Notes: generated by a model from the sequence alone, not told the origin. Numbered from the stretch's first letter, positions 9,073 through 17,214 are shown. The stretch is DNA of 32,495 bases from an uncultured Marvinbryantia sp. (GCA_937915375.1 CALDMO010000022.1:1-32495), one strand, 5' to 3'. Translations and numbers: made by a program.

Positions 9073-9134
9073 AATGTTTCCGGATATGCGAAAACACAGT
9101 AATCCTCTGTCCTTTGCGCAAAACCGGAAACATT
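9073..9134 (-). other. Structured 5' leader of uppP (long inverted repeat)
   Basis: Perfect 11-base arms at 9073-9083 and 9124-9134 (AATGTTTCCGG and its complement) enclose about 40 bases that can form inner pairs (ACAG with CTGT, GCG with CGC). The 3' arm ends about 22 bases before the uppP start, so the structure sits entirely in the leader. I could not match it to a riboswitch family I know. It could be a regulatory leader or a stabilising hairpin. Confidence 0.5.
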
Positions 9135-9159
9135 GCTTTTGTTATTTATTGCTTTTTTT

Positions 9160-9188
9160 AGTCTAACATATTTTTTTCAAATATACAA
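9160..9188 (-). promoter_or_regulatory. Candidate promoter of uppP
   Basis: On the minus strand TTGTAT (9183-9188) lies 17 bases from TAGACT (9160-9165), in an AT-rich stretch just past the tepA stop. Each hexamer has two mismatches to consensus, so this is a moderate match only. Transcription from it would include the whole inverted repeat at 9073-9134. Confidence 0.4.
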
Positions 9189-9191
9189 ATA

Positions 9192-9890
9192 TTAAATCAG
9201 ACTGTGAATTTTTTTCATAGCGTCGCTAATACCGCCCACCTGATTTATGATCCCCTCCTCCACAGCCTGTCTGCCCACAAGGATCGTACCGAGATCCTTT
9301 GTCAACATACCGGTATCCAGCATCAGAGACTCCAGTCGCTCGCGTCTGGCCTGACAATGTGAAGCAATAAATCCCAGAATACGATCCTGCATCTGCTTAA
9401 AATAATCATAAGTCTGCGGCGCACCGATCACTGTTCCGCTCATACGCACCGGATGAATCACCATAGTCCCCGTCTCTACAATAAAAGAATAATCCGTGGA
9501 AACCGCAATCGGCACGCCGATCGAGTGACTGCCTCCCAGTACCAGAGACACTGTCGGCTTACTCAGTGAGGCTATCATTTCCGCAATCGCAAGCCCCGCT
9601 TCTACATCACCGCCGACTGTATTTAAAAGCACTAATACACCTTCGATCTCCCTGCTGTCCTCTATCGCCGCCAACTGCGGCAAAATATGTTCATATTTCG
9701 TTGTTTTCGTATTCGATGGAAGACATTCATGCCCCTCAATCTCTCCGATCACCGTAATCAAATGAATTTTATGATTCAGCGTCGTCTGACCGAAATCTTT
9801 AATTTCTTCACCTTTAGAAGCAACCTCTTCCGTCTGCCCATCCTTATTTCCAGCATCCTCTTTTGACTGCGTTTCTATATAATCCATCAT
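9192..9890 (-). CDS. tepA: ClpP-family serine protease, TepA/YmfB type
   Basis: The product is a 232-residue member of the ClpP/crotonase fold. The serine motif is GGSHSIGVPIA, followed by MVIHPVRMSGTVIG with the candidate catalytic His. Both match TepA (YmfB) of Bacillus rather than canonical ClpP, whose serine motif is GxASMG. An acidic, low-complexity N-terminus of about 40 residues precedes the fold. TepA-like proteins are cytosolic and have been linked to protein export or signal-peptide handling, but their substrates are poorly defined. AGGAGG lies five bases before the first of two adjacent ATGs (9890) and eight before the second (9887), so either could be used. The neighbourhood with uppP and ftsK fits a TepA assignment. 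Confidence 0.87.
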   Translation of the reverse strand: MMDYIETQSKEDAGNKDGQTEEVASKGEEIKDFGQTTLNHKIHLITVIGEIEGHECLPSNTKTTKYEHILPQLAAIEDSREIEGVLVLLNTVGGDVEAGLAIAEMIASLSKPTVSLVLGGSHSIGVPIAVSTDYSFIVETGTMVIHPVRMSGTVIGAPQTYDYFKQMQDRILGFIASHCQARRERLESLMLDTGMLTKDLGTILVGRQAVEEGIINQVGGISDAMKKIHSLI

Positions 9891-9981
9891 GGCATCCTCC
9901 TGCATATGATCATCTCTCTATGCAGTATTTCCGATGCCGACCGATTCTATGCTTCTGGTTTCCGTAAATTCACCCAAACAG

Positions 9982-10012
9982 AAAAACAGCACCCAAATTC
10001 CTTTGAATGCTG
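9982..10012 (-). terminator. Intrinsic terminator after the CFI-box gene
   Basis: In minus-strand RNA, arms at 10005-10012 and 9987-9994 form an 8-bp stem that includes two G-U pairs. The tract TTTTTCTGTTT follows. It lies about 10 bases after the stop of the gene ending at 10022 and separates that operon from tepA. Confidence 0.7.
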
Positions 10013-10021
10013 TCGTATATT

Positions 10022-10804
10022 CTAAGAAACTGTTTTCTGATAAAAGTACTCTTCCTGCAATTCATTCACCATTTGAATATAAAGCTCCTTGCAGGCCTCT
10101 TTTTCTCCGTTCTCAATCATGCGGATGCATGGCTGCAGATACGTCTCCCAGATCATCTGATAAACTGCTTTTTTATCCGCAGAACGGTTGATACGTTTTA
10201 CGATCGTCGGCGCAACGTCATAATACCTGCGGATCAGTTCCTCTCCTTCCGGCTGACTCATCAGGTAGCTGTCGCGGTAGCTGCGCAGCAGCGTCAGCTC
10301 ATAGCAGTCATCCGGTTTGCCAAAACACTCACAAACGGCCGTTGTAATATAACAGAATTTCCGGTGGAACCCGGATTCAATCTCCTCAAACGTTGCAGAA
10401 GACAGATTCGTCTCCGGAAAGCGTTCTTTCCACATCCGCAGGATTTCCTGCGTCAGCGGCGCAGCGCTCTCTCCGCCGTATTTTAAGATTCCTGGAATCA
10501 CATACACAACGAAGCACAGATTCGTATCCATCAGTTTTGCCTCGCGCTTATTTTTCTTCGGTATCCTGCCGATCTCCGACGCCGGAGACATTACCGCTGC
10601 CTCCGCCATATTAAAGATATACTGCGCTTTGTCAACCGCATGCAGATATCCTTTCTCCACTGTCGCATAAGTCGGTATGCACGCCTCATAATAGCGGTTA
10701 AAATAATCGGAATATGACTTTTTCTTAAAGGACTCCAGCGGCCGCTCCAGTGCCGGAAGGATCTGTTCCATTCCGTGAAGCGCCGTTAGATATGTATTTT
10801 TCAT
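10022..10804 (-). CDS. Uncharacterised protein with a CFI-box-like C-terminal motif
   Basis: I do not recognise a named family for the full 260-residue protein. Around residues 149-205 it has CYITTAVCECFG, then LTLLRSYRDSYL, then RRYYDVAPTIVKRIN. This matches the layout of the CFI-box motif (Cys-aromatic-Ile with a Thr/Ala-Thr-Ala run, then LRxFRDxxL, then a YYxxxP stretch) that is found at the ends or middle of many otherwise unrelated bacterial proteins. The N-terminal half is helical and soluble with no signal peptide, and the region near residue 85 is basic (PKKNKREAK). The start lies three bases after the yebC stop, and its ribosome binding site is inside the yebC end, so the two genes are translationally coupled. 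A terminator follows. Confidence 0.75.
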   Translation of the reverse strand: MKNTYLTALHGMEQILPALERPLESFKKKSYSDYFNRYYEACIPTYATVEKGYLHAVDKAQYIFNMAEAAVMSPASEIGRIPKKNKREAKLMDTNLCFVVYVIPGILKYGGESAAPLTQEILRMWKERFPETNLSSATFEEIESGFHRKFCYITTAVCECFGKPDDCYELTLLRSYRDSYLMSQPEGEELIRRYYDVAPTIVKRINRSADKKAVYQMIWETYLQPCIRMIENGEKEACKELYIQMVNELQEEYFYQKTVS

Positions 10805-10807
10805 CCT

Positions 10808-11536
10808 TTATTCCTCCAGATTTGTGTAAACATTCTGTACATCATCATCATCGTCCAAAAGATCCAATGTTTTCTGAAGATTTTTCATTGCCGTCTCATC
10901 TGTCAGCGCCACATAATTCTGCGGGATCATCGTCACCTCAGCGGATGCCATCGGAATCCCTTCTTTTTCCAGCGCTTCACGTACTGTGCTGAACTCATCC
11001 GGATCTGTGATGATCTCAAAGCTGTCTTCCTCTTCAGAGAAGTCCTCCGCTCCGGCGTCAAGCGCCATCATCATCAGTTCATCCGCATCCATCTCACATT
11101 CTTCTCGGTCAATGATGATCTGTCCTTTTTTATCAAAGCTGTAGGATACGCAGCCCGGTGTACCGATACTTCCGCCGCCTTTGGTAAACGCGCTTCTGAC
11201 ATTCGCTGCCGTACGGTTTTTATTATCCGTCAGCGCATCCACAATAATCGCGATACCGTTCGGGCCATAGCCCTCATAGGAAACATATTCGTAATTCACG
11301 GAATTCGCATCTCCGGCCGCTTTTTTGATACCTCGCTCGATCGTATCGTTCGGCATGTTGTTGGATTTCGCTTTTGCGATCACATCACGCAGACGGCTGT
11401 TATTCGCCGGATCCGGCCCGCCCTCTTTTACGGCAACAGCGATTTCACGTCCGATAATCGTAAAAATCTTTCCTTTTGCAGCGTCATTTTTCTCTTTTTT
11501 GTGTTTAATATTAGCAAATTTTGAATGTCCTGACAT
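10808..11536 (-). CDS. yebC: YebC/PmpR/TACO1-family protein
   Basis: The 242-residue protein begins MSGHSKFANIKHKK and has the family's GGPDPANNSRLR segment, the GYGPNG motif and an acidic C-terminus. Members have been described as DNA-binding regulators, and more recently as translation factors that help ribosomes on difficult proline-rich stretches, as with mitochondrial TACO1. The sequence alone does not decide between these roles. The ATG at 11536 has AGGAGAAAAGAA before it. The CFI-box gene follows at once and is coupled to it, and a CBS/CorC gene lies 38 bases upstream. Confidence 0.95.
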   Translation of the reverse strand: MSGHSKFANIKHKKEKNDAAKGKIFTIIGREIAVAVKEGGPDPANNSRLRDVIAKAKSNNMPNDTIERGIKKAAGDANSVNYEYVSYEGYGPNGIAIIVDALTDNKNRTAANVRSAFTKGGGSIGTPGCVSYSFDKKGQIIIDREECEMDADELMMMALDAGAEDFSEEEDSFEIITDPDEFSTVREALEKEGIPMASAEVTMIPQNYVALTDETAMKNLQKTLDLLDDDDDVQNVYTNLEE

Positions 11537-11574
11537 TTCTTTTCTCCTTTATCTGTCTGTGCTGCGCACATTTT

Positions 11575-12435
11575 TTATTCTTCCTCTGATTTTTCCTGCG
11601 GCAGCTTATGAGCACGCACGCGGGCAATTGTTTTGTTTTTTACACTGAGAATACGGAAGCTGTAACCGTCTGAAATAATTTCAGAACGTTCGTCATCAGA
11701 AGGGATCTTATCCAGCTTGGCGATCAAATATCCGTTCAGGGTTTCAAATTCCACATCTGCCAGATCAATTTCCAGAGCTTTGCGAACCTCATCGAGCGGC
11801 GTCAGACCGGGAATAAGATAATCGCCGCCAGTCAAACGTTCGATCGTATTCTCGTCCTCATCATATTCGTCCTGAATGTTTCCGACAATTCTCTCCAGAA
11901 TATCTTCCATCGCAACAAGTCCTGCCGTCTGACCATATTCATCCGCTACGATCACCATCTGCAACTTTTTCATTTGCATATTTGTGATCAGCATCGTCAA
12001 ATTTCTGGTCTCCGGAATAAAGACCGCCTTGCGCAGCAGTCCGGGAATATCTTTGATCAGCCAGTCGTCGTAAATTTTCTTTGCGTGAAAGCGCATGGCG
12101 TCTTTCAAATACAGCAATCCGATAATATTGTCTATGTTCTCCTGATAAGCCGGAAAACGCGAATGTGTATCCGCCAGCATCAATGCCAACGCGTCCTTCA
12201 AACTGGTATTTCCGTCCACCCCGATAATGTTCAGGCGGTGTGTCATAACATCCTGTGCTTCCAGATCGGTAAACTCCATGATGTTCTCGACCATCTGCGC
12301 CTCATATGCCTTCAAGACGCCGTGTTCATGTCCTTCCTTCACCATCTCTTTGATTTCTTCTGTGATATACTCACCAGTTTCCGATGAATTGGACCGAAGT
12401 AGTTTTGCAAGGCGTCCCCTAAAAGACTCTAACAC
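11575..12435 (-). CDS. CBS-pair/CorC_HlyC domain protein without membrane domain
   Basis: The 286-residue soluble protein has a short N-terminal helix, a CBS pair (about 58-185, with VMTHRLNI and the second repeat around LVAMEDILERIVG), and a CorC_HlyC domain (about 200-280, with TLNGYLIAKLDKIP). These domains usually sit behind a DUF21/CNNM membrane domain in Mg2+/Co2+ transport proteins. As in E. coli CorC that membrane part is absent here, so the product is probably a cytosolic accessory or adenine-nucleotide-sensing partner. It is often annotated as hemolysin-family, which should not be read as evidence of toxin activity. The start is GTG at 12435 with AAGGAG eight bases upstream, and no DUF21 coding sequence lies before it. 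Confidence 0.88.
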   Translation of the reverse strand: MLESFRGRLAKLLRSNSSETGEYITEEIKEMVKEGHEHGVLKAYEAQMVENIMEFTDLEAQDVMTHRLNIIGVDGNTSLKDALALMLADTHSRFPAYQENIDNIIGLLYLKDAMRFHAKKIYDDWLIKDIPGLLRKAVFIPETRNLTMLITNMQMKKLQMVIVADEYGQTAGLVAMEDILERIVGNIQDEYDEDENTIERLTGGDYLIPGLTPLDEVRKALEIDLADVEFETLNGYLIAKLDKIPSDDERSEIISDGYSFRILSVKNKTIARVRAHKLPQEKSEEE

Positions 12436-12503
12436 TTCTATTCTCCTTTTCCTTTGTATACTGATATTACATCAATAAAATATAACATTTCTCTCTCTTT
12501 TCG

Positions 12504-12860
12504 TCAAGCCAGGTATGTATCCAGCTCCAGGCTGATCATCAGCGCGCGGTCCACCTGCTGCAAGATCGCTGCATCAAGATGACAAACTTTGTCCTTTAAG
12601 CGCTTTTTATCAATTGTGCGAAGCTGCTCTAAGAGGATCACAGAATCCTTTACAATATGATAATGGCTTGCTTCGATACCGATATGTGTCGGCAGCTTTG
12701 CTTTATTCATTTTTGACGTAATAGCCGCCACGATTACCGTCGGGCTGTGACGATTGCCCACATCATTTTGTATCACCAGTACCGGGCGAATACCTCCCTG
12801 CTCCGATCCGACTACCGGTCTTAAATCTGCATAAAAAATATCTCCTCTTCTGATAACCAC
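12504..12860 (-). CDS. ndoA: MazF/PemK-family endoribonuclease (EndoA/NdoA-like)
   Basis: The 118-residue protein matches the MazF mRNA interferase fold: RRGDIFYADLRPVVGSEQGG, then RPVLVIQNDVGN with the conserved catalytic Arg, then AAITSK with the conserved Thr. The family cleaves single-stranded mRNA at short sequences. It lies directly after alanine racemase, the same place as ndoA in Bacillus, but no antitoxin gene lies between them or next to it. The start is set at the GTG at 12860, with GGAG about nine bases upstream and a family-like MVIRRGD opening. Another GTG at 12869 would leave only one base after the GGAG. No odd residues are seen in the active-site motifs. Confidence 0.92.
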   Translation of the reverse strand: MVIRRGDIFYADLRPVVGSEQGGIRPVLVIQNDVGNRHSPTVIVAAITSKMNKAKLPTHIGIEASHYHIVKDSVILLEQLRTIDKKRLKDKVCHLDAAILQQVDRALMISLELDTYLA

Positions 12861-12935
12861 ACGTCTCACACTCCATACTGATTTTGTTTACTGACTGGAG
12901 TATTTCCACTTTTTTATCAGATATGCCTCCTACGC

Positions 12936-14105
12936 TTAATATACGTCAAAAAAATCTTTCTGTTCCGAAATCTTACCTGCTCTGATATACACCCGCGGCA
13001 CACGCTTGGCAATATCACAGACAAATTCATACGGAAAGCGGCCGCAGAGATTACTCAGTTCCTCCACCTTTATTTCGGCCTCTCCGCTTTTTCCGAGCAG
13101 CACTGCCTCATCCAGATCCCTTACTTCCGGAATATCTGTCACATCAACCATAAACTGATCCATACAGATACGCCCAAGAATCGGCGCTTTCTGTCCTCGT
13201 ATCAAAACCCAGCCTTTGTTTGAAAGCTGACGCGGATATCCGTCCGCGTAACCGGCTGGGATTGTGGCAATCCTTGTTTTTCTCACTGTCTCAAAGGTTC
13301 CGCCATAGCTGACCTGTACGCCCGGTTCCACTTCTTTGATAAAAGAAACATGACTTTTCAGCTGCATCACCGGTGTCAGCGGCACCAGTTCTTTTCTCAC
13401 TTCATCCGACGGATAAATTCCGTAAATCGTAATGCCGGCGCGCACAACCTCCCGGTTTGCCTCCGGAAACTCAATGATCCCGGCGCTGTTCGAACAATGG
13501 CAAAGCGGCAGTTCCACACCGTTTTCCTTTAACGCTTCGATAAATCGTTCAAACCGGACAAGCTGCCGTTGCGTCACGGTACGATCCGTTTCGTCCGCTC
13601 TGGCAAAATGTGTAAACATGCCCTCCGCCTCCACATTCGGCAGGCTGCAGATTTCTCTGATCACGGAAACATTCTCTTCCGTATCCGCAAAGCCAATGCG
13701 TGTCATTCCGGTATCCAGACCGAAATGGATCACTGCTTTTTTCCCCTGTCTGACAGCTTCTGCGCTGAGCTGTTCTGCCATATCGCGTTTAAATACCACT
13801 ATACGAATATCATGTTCTATGATCTGCGCATAATGTTCTTCAAAAACAAAGCCGAGTACCAGGATCGGCTTCTTAATTCCCGCTGTCCGAAGCTGCAGCG
13901 CTTCCTCTGCTGTTGCCGTCGCTAATCCCCAGATATACTCATATTCCTCTGCCAGACGCGCAATCGGCACAGCCCCATGTCCGTAGCCATCCGCCTTCAC
14001 TACCGCCATGATTTTTGTCTTTGGATCAATATTTTTTTTCATCGCGGCAAAATTTTCTGCCACTGCGTCAAGATTAATTTCTGCATAAATCCTGCTATAC
14101 ATCAT
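12936..14105 (-). CDS. alr: Alanine racemase
   Basis: This PLP enzyme interconverts L- and D-alanine and so supplies D-Ala for peptidoglycan. The 389-residue product has the cofactor Lys in AVVKADGYGHGA (about residues 34-45), the second catalytic Tyr in QVSYGGTF (about 273), and the C-terminal beta-domain motif GRICMDQFMVDVT. The ATG at 14105 has AAGGAG eight bases upstream, and a second ATG follows at once. It sits between the NAD(P)HX dehydratase gene and the mazF homologue on the same strand, a common Firmicute order except that acpS is missing from the group. Confidence 0.97.
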   Translation of the reverse strand: MMYSRIYAEINLDAVAENFAAMKKNIDPKTKIMAVVKADGYGHGAVPIARLAEEYEYIWGLATATAEEALQLRTAGIKKPILVLGFVFEEHYAQIIEHDIRIVVFKRDMAEQLSAEAVRQGKKAVIHFGLDTGMTRIGFADTEENVSVIREICSLPNVEAEGMFTHFARADETDRTVTQRQLVRFERFIEALKENGVELPLCHCSNSAGIIEFPEANREVVRAGITIYGIYPSDEVRKELVPLTPVMQLKSHVSFIKEVEPGVQVSYGGTFETVRKTRIATIPAGYADGYPRQLSNKGWVLIRGQKAPILGRICMDQFMVDVTDIPEVRDLDEAVLLGKSGEAEIKVEELSNLCGRFPYEFVCDIAKRVPRVYIRAGKISEQKDFFDVY

Positions 14106-14127
14106 TTAGACGCTCCTTTTTATCCTT

Positions 14128-14970
14128 TTACGAAATCCCATACAAAATATGTTCCACAATATCTCCCGCCATCATAGAATAGGCGCCGCGTCTCTCTCTT
14201 GCCATATCGCCGGCCATGCCATGCAGATACGCACCCAAAGCCGCCGCCTCAAAGAGTTCCATCTTCTGTGCCAGCAATCCGCCGATGATTCCGCTTAAAA
14301 CATCGCCGCTGCCCCCGGTCGCCATCCCATGATTGCCGGTCATATTACGATAGTAATCTGTTCCATCTGAAATGATTGTCTGCGCATCCTTTAAAAGCGT
14401 AACTGCCGGATATGTCCGGCAAAACTGCAATGCCGTTTCGGACAGATTTTGTTTGATATCTCGAATTTCTAAGCCTGTCAAACGACTCATTTCACCAAGA
14501 TGCGGCGTAATGACAATCGGGGTTTTAACCGATTCCCACAGCTGCGGATATTTTGCCAGAATCATCAGCGCTCCTGCGTCAAGCAGACGCCTTTTATCAT
14601 TTGCCCGCAGCACGGTTTCCACCATCTGTTTCTGGAATACTCCGTTTGTCAGACCGGGACCTATCACAACCGCATCCATACCGCCTATCATTTCTCGCAG
14701 CTGCTCACAATCAAACGTTTCTTCCTCCCAAGTAAATAAAACCGCCTCGGGAAGCAGTTGTTGAAGAATCACGCGATTACATTCTTCTGTATAAATATAG
14801 ACGAGCCCGGCACCCGTACGATAGGCTGCCTTGGCGGACAGATACGCAGCCCCGGCCATATTTCTGCTGCCCGCAACGATCAACACCTTTCCATAGGTTC
14901 CTTTAAAGGAATCGTCCATTCGTTTTGGCAGCATCCTTTTCCAGTTTTCTTTCCGGATAATCTGTTCCAT
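14128..14970 (-). CDS. nnrD: ADP/ATP-dependent NAD(P)H-hydrate dehydratase (NnrD domain only)
   Basis: This repair enzyme dehydrates damaged S-NAD(P)HX back to NAD(P)H in the cytosol. The product is a ribokinase-like carbohydrate-kinase-related domain of 280 residues with GKVLIVAGSRNMAGAAYLS near the N-terminus, a VITPHLGEM segment in mid-protein, and the C-terminal nucleotide and catalytic site GGSGDVLSGIIGGLLAQ. The NnrE epimerase domain, fused in E. coli-type proteins, is absent. The start at 14970 is favoured by AGAGGAAAGG just upstream. An in-frame ATG at 14988 abuts the T-run of an upstream terminator hairpin and has no ribosome binding site. The gene lies between rex and alr. Confidence 0.93.
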   Translation of the reverse strand: MEQIIRKENWKRMLPKRMDDSFKGTYGKVLIVAGSRNMAGAAYLSAKAAYRTGAGLVYIYTEECNRVILQQLLPEAVLFTWEEETFDCEQLREMIGGMDAVVIGPGLTNGVFQKQMVETVLRANDKRRLLDAGALMILAKYPQLWESVKTPIVITPHLGEMSRLTGLEIRDIKQNLSETALQFCRTYPAVTLLKDAQTIISDGTDYYRNMTGNHGMATGGSGDVLSGIIGGLLAQKMELFEAAALGAYLHGMAGDMARERRGAYSMMAGDIVEHILYGIS

Positions 14971-14988
14971 ACCTTTCCTCTGCTCCAT

Positions 14989-15015
14989 AAAAAAGAATCC
15001 CGCAAGCGAGATTCT
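14989..15015 (-). terminator. Hairpin with T-run between rex and nnrD
   Basis: Arms at 15006-15015 and 14994-15003 give a 10-base stem with one G-U pair in minus-strand RNA, followed directly by TTTTT(T). It looks like an intrinsic terminator for rex. The T-run ends only about 18 bases before the nnrD start, so nnrD must rely on read-through or an internal promoter. Confidence 0.75.
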
Positions 15016-15026
15016 CCGCCGTTCCT

Positions 15027-15668
15027 TTATTGATCTTTCTGCTGACGGCGCGTGATATTATAAGACAGCTGCATCAGGCTCTCGGAAAGATGAACGTTTT
15101 CCACAACAACATCTTTGGGCAGATTCAAATCCGTATGGGCAAAATTCCAAATAGCCTTCACACCGCCCTCCACCAGCTTTACAGCAACTTCTTCCGCCGC
15201 CGCTTTCGGCAGCGTCAACGTTGCAATATGTATCTCATTTTCTTTTAAAAAATCTCCCAGCTCATCCATCATGCGGATATCAATCCCACGCACCTTCTTT
15301 CCCGCGAGCTGCGGATTTACATCGAAAATACCGATCACACGAAACCCCTTTTTTTCAAATCTGACATAATTTGCCAGAGCCTGGCCGAGATTGCCGCCGC
15401 CGACGACAATCACATTATAAGTTTTATCCAGACCGAGGATCTTACCTATCTCCTGATAGAGATATTTTACATTATAACCATATCCCTGCTGCCCAAATCC
15501 GCCGAAGTTATTCAGATCCTGACGAATCTGTGACGCCGTTACCTGCATGCGGTCGCTCAGATCATTCGATGAAATCCGCTCCACTCCATTATCGAGAAGT
15601 TCTCCCAGATAGCGATAATACCGCGGAAGGCGTTTAATCACTGCCCTTGATATTACATGTTCTTCCAC
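15027..15668 (-). CDS. rex: Redox-sensing transcriptional repressor Rex
   Basis: Rex is a dimeric repressor that binds DNA when NADH/NAD+ is low and releases it when NADH binds. It commonly controls fermentation and hydrogenase genes. The 213-residue product has an N-terminal winged helix (about 1-80, with SDRMQVTASQIRQDL as the recognition helix) and a Rossmann domain with VVGGGNLGQALANY near residues 88-101. A domain-swapped C-terminal helix ends at LSYNITRRQQ. The start is GTG at 15668 with GGAGG eight bases before it. I looked for the usual TTGTGAA-type Rex palindrome upstream of genes in this window and saw none. It follows aspartokinase by 21 bases and is followed by a hairpin terminator. 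Confidence 0.96.
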   Translation of the reverse strand: MEEHVISRAVIKRLPRYYRYLGELLDNGVERISSNDLSDRMQVTASQIRQDLNNFGGFGQQGYGYNVKYLYQEIGKILGLDKTYNVIVVGGGNLGQALANYVRFEKKGFRVIGIFDVNPQLAGKKVRGIDIRMMDELGDFLKENEIHIATLTLPKAAAEEVAVKLVEGGVKAIWNFAHTDLNLPKDVVVENVHLSESLMQLSYNITRRQQKDQ

Positions 15669-15689
15669 TTAACTGTCCTCCGGACTGTT

Positions 15690-17009
15690 TTATAAACAAG
15701 TCACTACAAATATATCATAAATCGCCTGAATGGCGGTTTCAAAATCTTCATTACTTACACCAATGATAATGTTCAGTTCACTCGAACCCTGGTCAATCAT
15801 TTTAATGTTTACATTCGCATGCGCCAGCGAAGAGAAAATACGGCCTGCCGTACCGCGCACAGAACGCATACCGCGTCCAACAACCGCGATCAATGCAATA
15901 TCCGGCTCTACATTCAGCACATCCGGATCCACGCTTCTATGAATACCGGCAAGAATCTTCTGTTCCATCTCTTCAAATTCACTCTGATGAACCAGCACAC
16001 CCATCGTGTCAATACCGGACGGAATGTGCTCAAAAGAAATCCCGTTTTCCTCAAAGACGCTCAGGACTTTTCTTCCGAATCCAACTTCGGTATTCATGCG
16101 GTCTTTTTCAATATTGATAGACGCAAACCCTTTCTTTCCGGCAATACCGGTAATGGTGAATTTCGATTTTTTCAGTGTATGTTCCACGATCATAGTGCCC
16201 GGTGCAGACGGATCGTTCGTGTTTTTAATCCTGATCGGAATCCCCTCGCGTCTAACCGGAAAAATTGCCTCATCATGGAGAACGGAAGCGCCCATGTAAG
16301 CCAGCTCGCGCAGTTCACGATACGTGATAATCTCAATCGGCTGCGGATCTTTGACAATACGCGGATCTGTTACCAAAAATCCCGAAACGTCTGTCCAGTT
16401 TTCATAAAGATCTGCTTTCACCGCTCTTGCTACGATGGAACCGGTGATATCAGAACCTCCGCGCGAGAACGTCTTCACCTTGCCGTTCGGCAGAGCTCCG
16501 TAGAATCCCGGAATGACCGCATACTCTGTCTTTTCCAGACGTTTACTGAGAATTTTATTGGTTTTTTCAGAATTGAACACACCGTTATCATCAAAAAAGA
16601 TCACTTCCGCCGCGTCAATAAATTCAAAGCCAAGATATTCCGCCATAATTTTTCCGTTCAGATACTCCCCGCGAGAAGCAGCATAATCTTTTCCCGCTCC
16701 GTTTTTGAAAAATTCACGGATCATATCGAATTCATCATCCAGAGAAAAATCAAGCCCCAGACCTTCGATAATTTCATTGTAGCGTGCATGAATCGCATCC
16801 AATTTTATATTAAAATCATCGCCGCAGACTGCCGTCTCATAACAGTCGTACAACATATCCGTTACTTTAATATCCTTGTTGAAACGTTTTCCCGGTGCAG
16901 ACGGTATCACATACCTTCTGGATTCCTCCTCTTTAATGATGCTGCCGACTTTTTTAAACTGATCGGCACTCGCCAACGAGCTTCCTCCGAATTTCACAAC
17001 TTTTTTCAT
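15690..17009 (-). CDS. lysC: Aspartate kinase
   Basis: This enzyme phosphorylates aspartate, the first step to lysine, threonine, methionine and diaminopimelate. The 439-residue monofunctional product has the kinase opening VVKFGGSSLAS, the SRGGSDITGSIVA substrate/nucleotide motif near residue 184, and two C-terminal ACT regions (about 300-439). The last contains VGRGMRSVRGTAGRIFSSL, the expected site for feedback regulation by an amino acid. The ATG at 17009 has AGGAGG upstream. The leader holds a short inverted repeat but no lysine riboswitch. It is divergent from the ABC-F gene and 21 bases upstream of rex. Which end product inhibits it cannot be read from the sequence. Confidence 0.94.
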   Translation of the reverse strand: MKKVVKFGGSSLASADQFKKVGSIIKEEESRRYVIPSAPGKRFNKDIKVTDMLYDCYETAVCGDDFNIKLDAIHARYNEIIEGLGLDFSLDDEFDMIREFFKNGAGKDYAASRGEYLNGKIMAEYLGFEFIDAAEVIFFDDNGVFNSEKTNKILSKRLEKTEYAVIPGFYGALPNGKVKTFSRGGSDITGSIVARAVKADLYENWTDVSGFLVTDPRIVKDPQPIEIITYRELRELAYMGASVLHDEAIFPVRREGIPIRIKNTNDPSAPGTMIVEHTLKKSKFTITGIAGKKGFASINIEKDRMNTEVGFGRKVLSVFEENGISFEHIPSGIDTMGVLVHQSEFEEMEQKILAGIHRSVDPDVLNVEPDIALIAVVGRGMRSVRGTAGRIFSSLAHANVNIKMIDQGSSELNIIIGVSNEDFETAIQAIYDIFVVTCL

Positions 17010-17032
17010 AACAGACTCCTCCTGCGTGACTC

Positions 17033-17063
17033 ATGGTCGGATGCCCGAAAATGCAACGACCAT
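17033..17063 (-). other. Inverted repeat in the aspartokinase leader
   Basis: The 7-base arms ATGGTCG (17033-17039) and CGACCAT (17057-17063) can pair about 15 bases upstream of the ribosome binding site, with weaker inner pairs. It is too short for a lysine riboswitch. The rest of the divergent gap 17010-17214 is AT-rich, and I could not find a convincing promoter pair in either direction. Confidence 0.3.
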
Positions 17064-17214
17064 ACTTAATCAAATATTTTACTGCATTTCTGTCAAAAAA
17101 GCTAGAGGAAATTCATGAAATATGATAAACTATCAAAAAGATTGTGCAAATAAAAAGTGTAAAGCAATCTGTATGGTATTTTTAATAAAAAAGAAACATA
17201 AAAGAGGAACCGAC

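Noticed and set aside
11575..12435. Truncation of a DUF21/CNNM transporter
   Set aside because: No membrane-domain remnant lies upstream. The GTG start with a good ribosome binding site and the E. coli CorC length show that the stand-alone form is natural.
15819..17069. Long plus-strand frame antisense to aspartokinase (416 codons)
   Set aside because: It is a mirror of the real aspartokinase codons, has no ribosome binding site or family motif, and is composed of His/Arg/Phe-rich shadow sequence.
17122..17214. Upstream ATG at 17122 for the ABC-F gene
   Set aside because: The added 31 residues are Lys- and Cys-rich with no family match, and the ATG at 17215 has AGAGGAA and the usual family opening.
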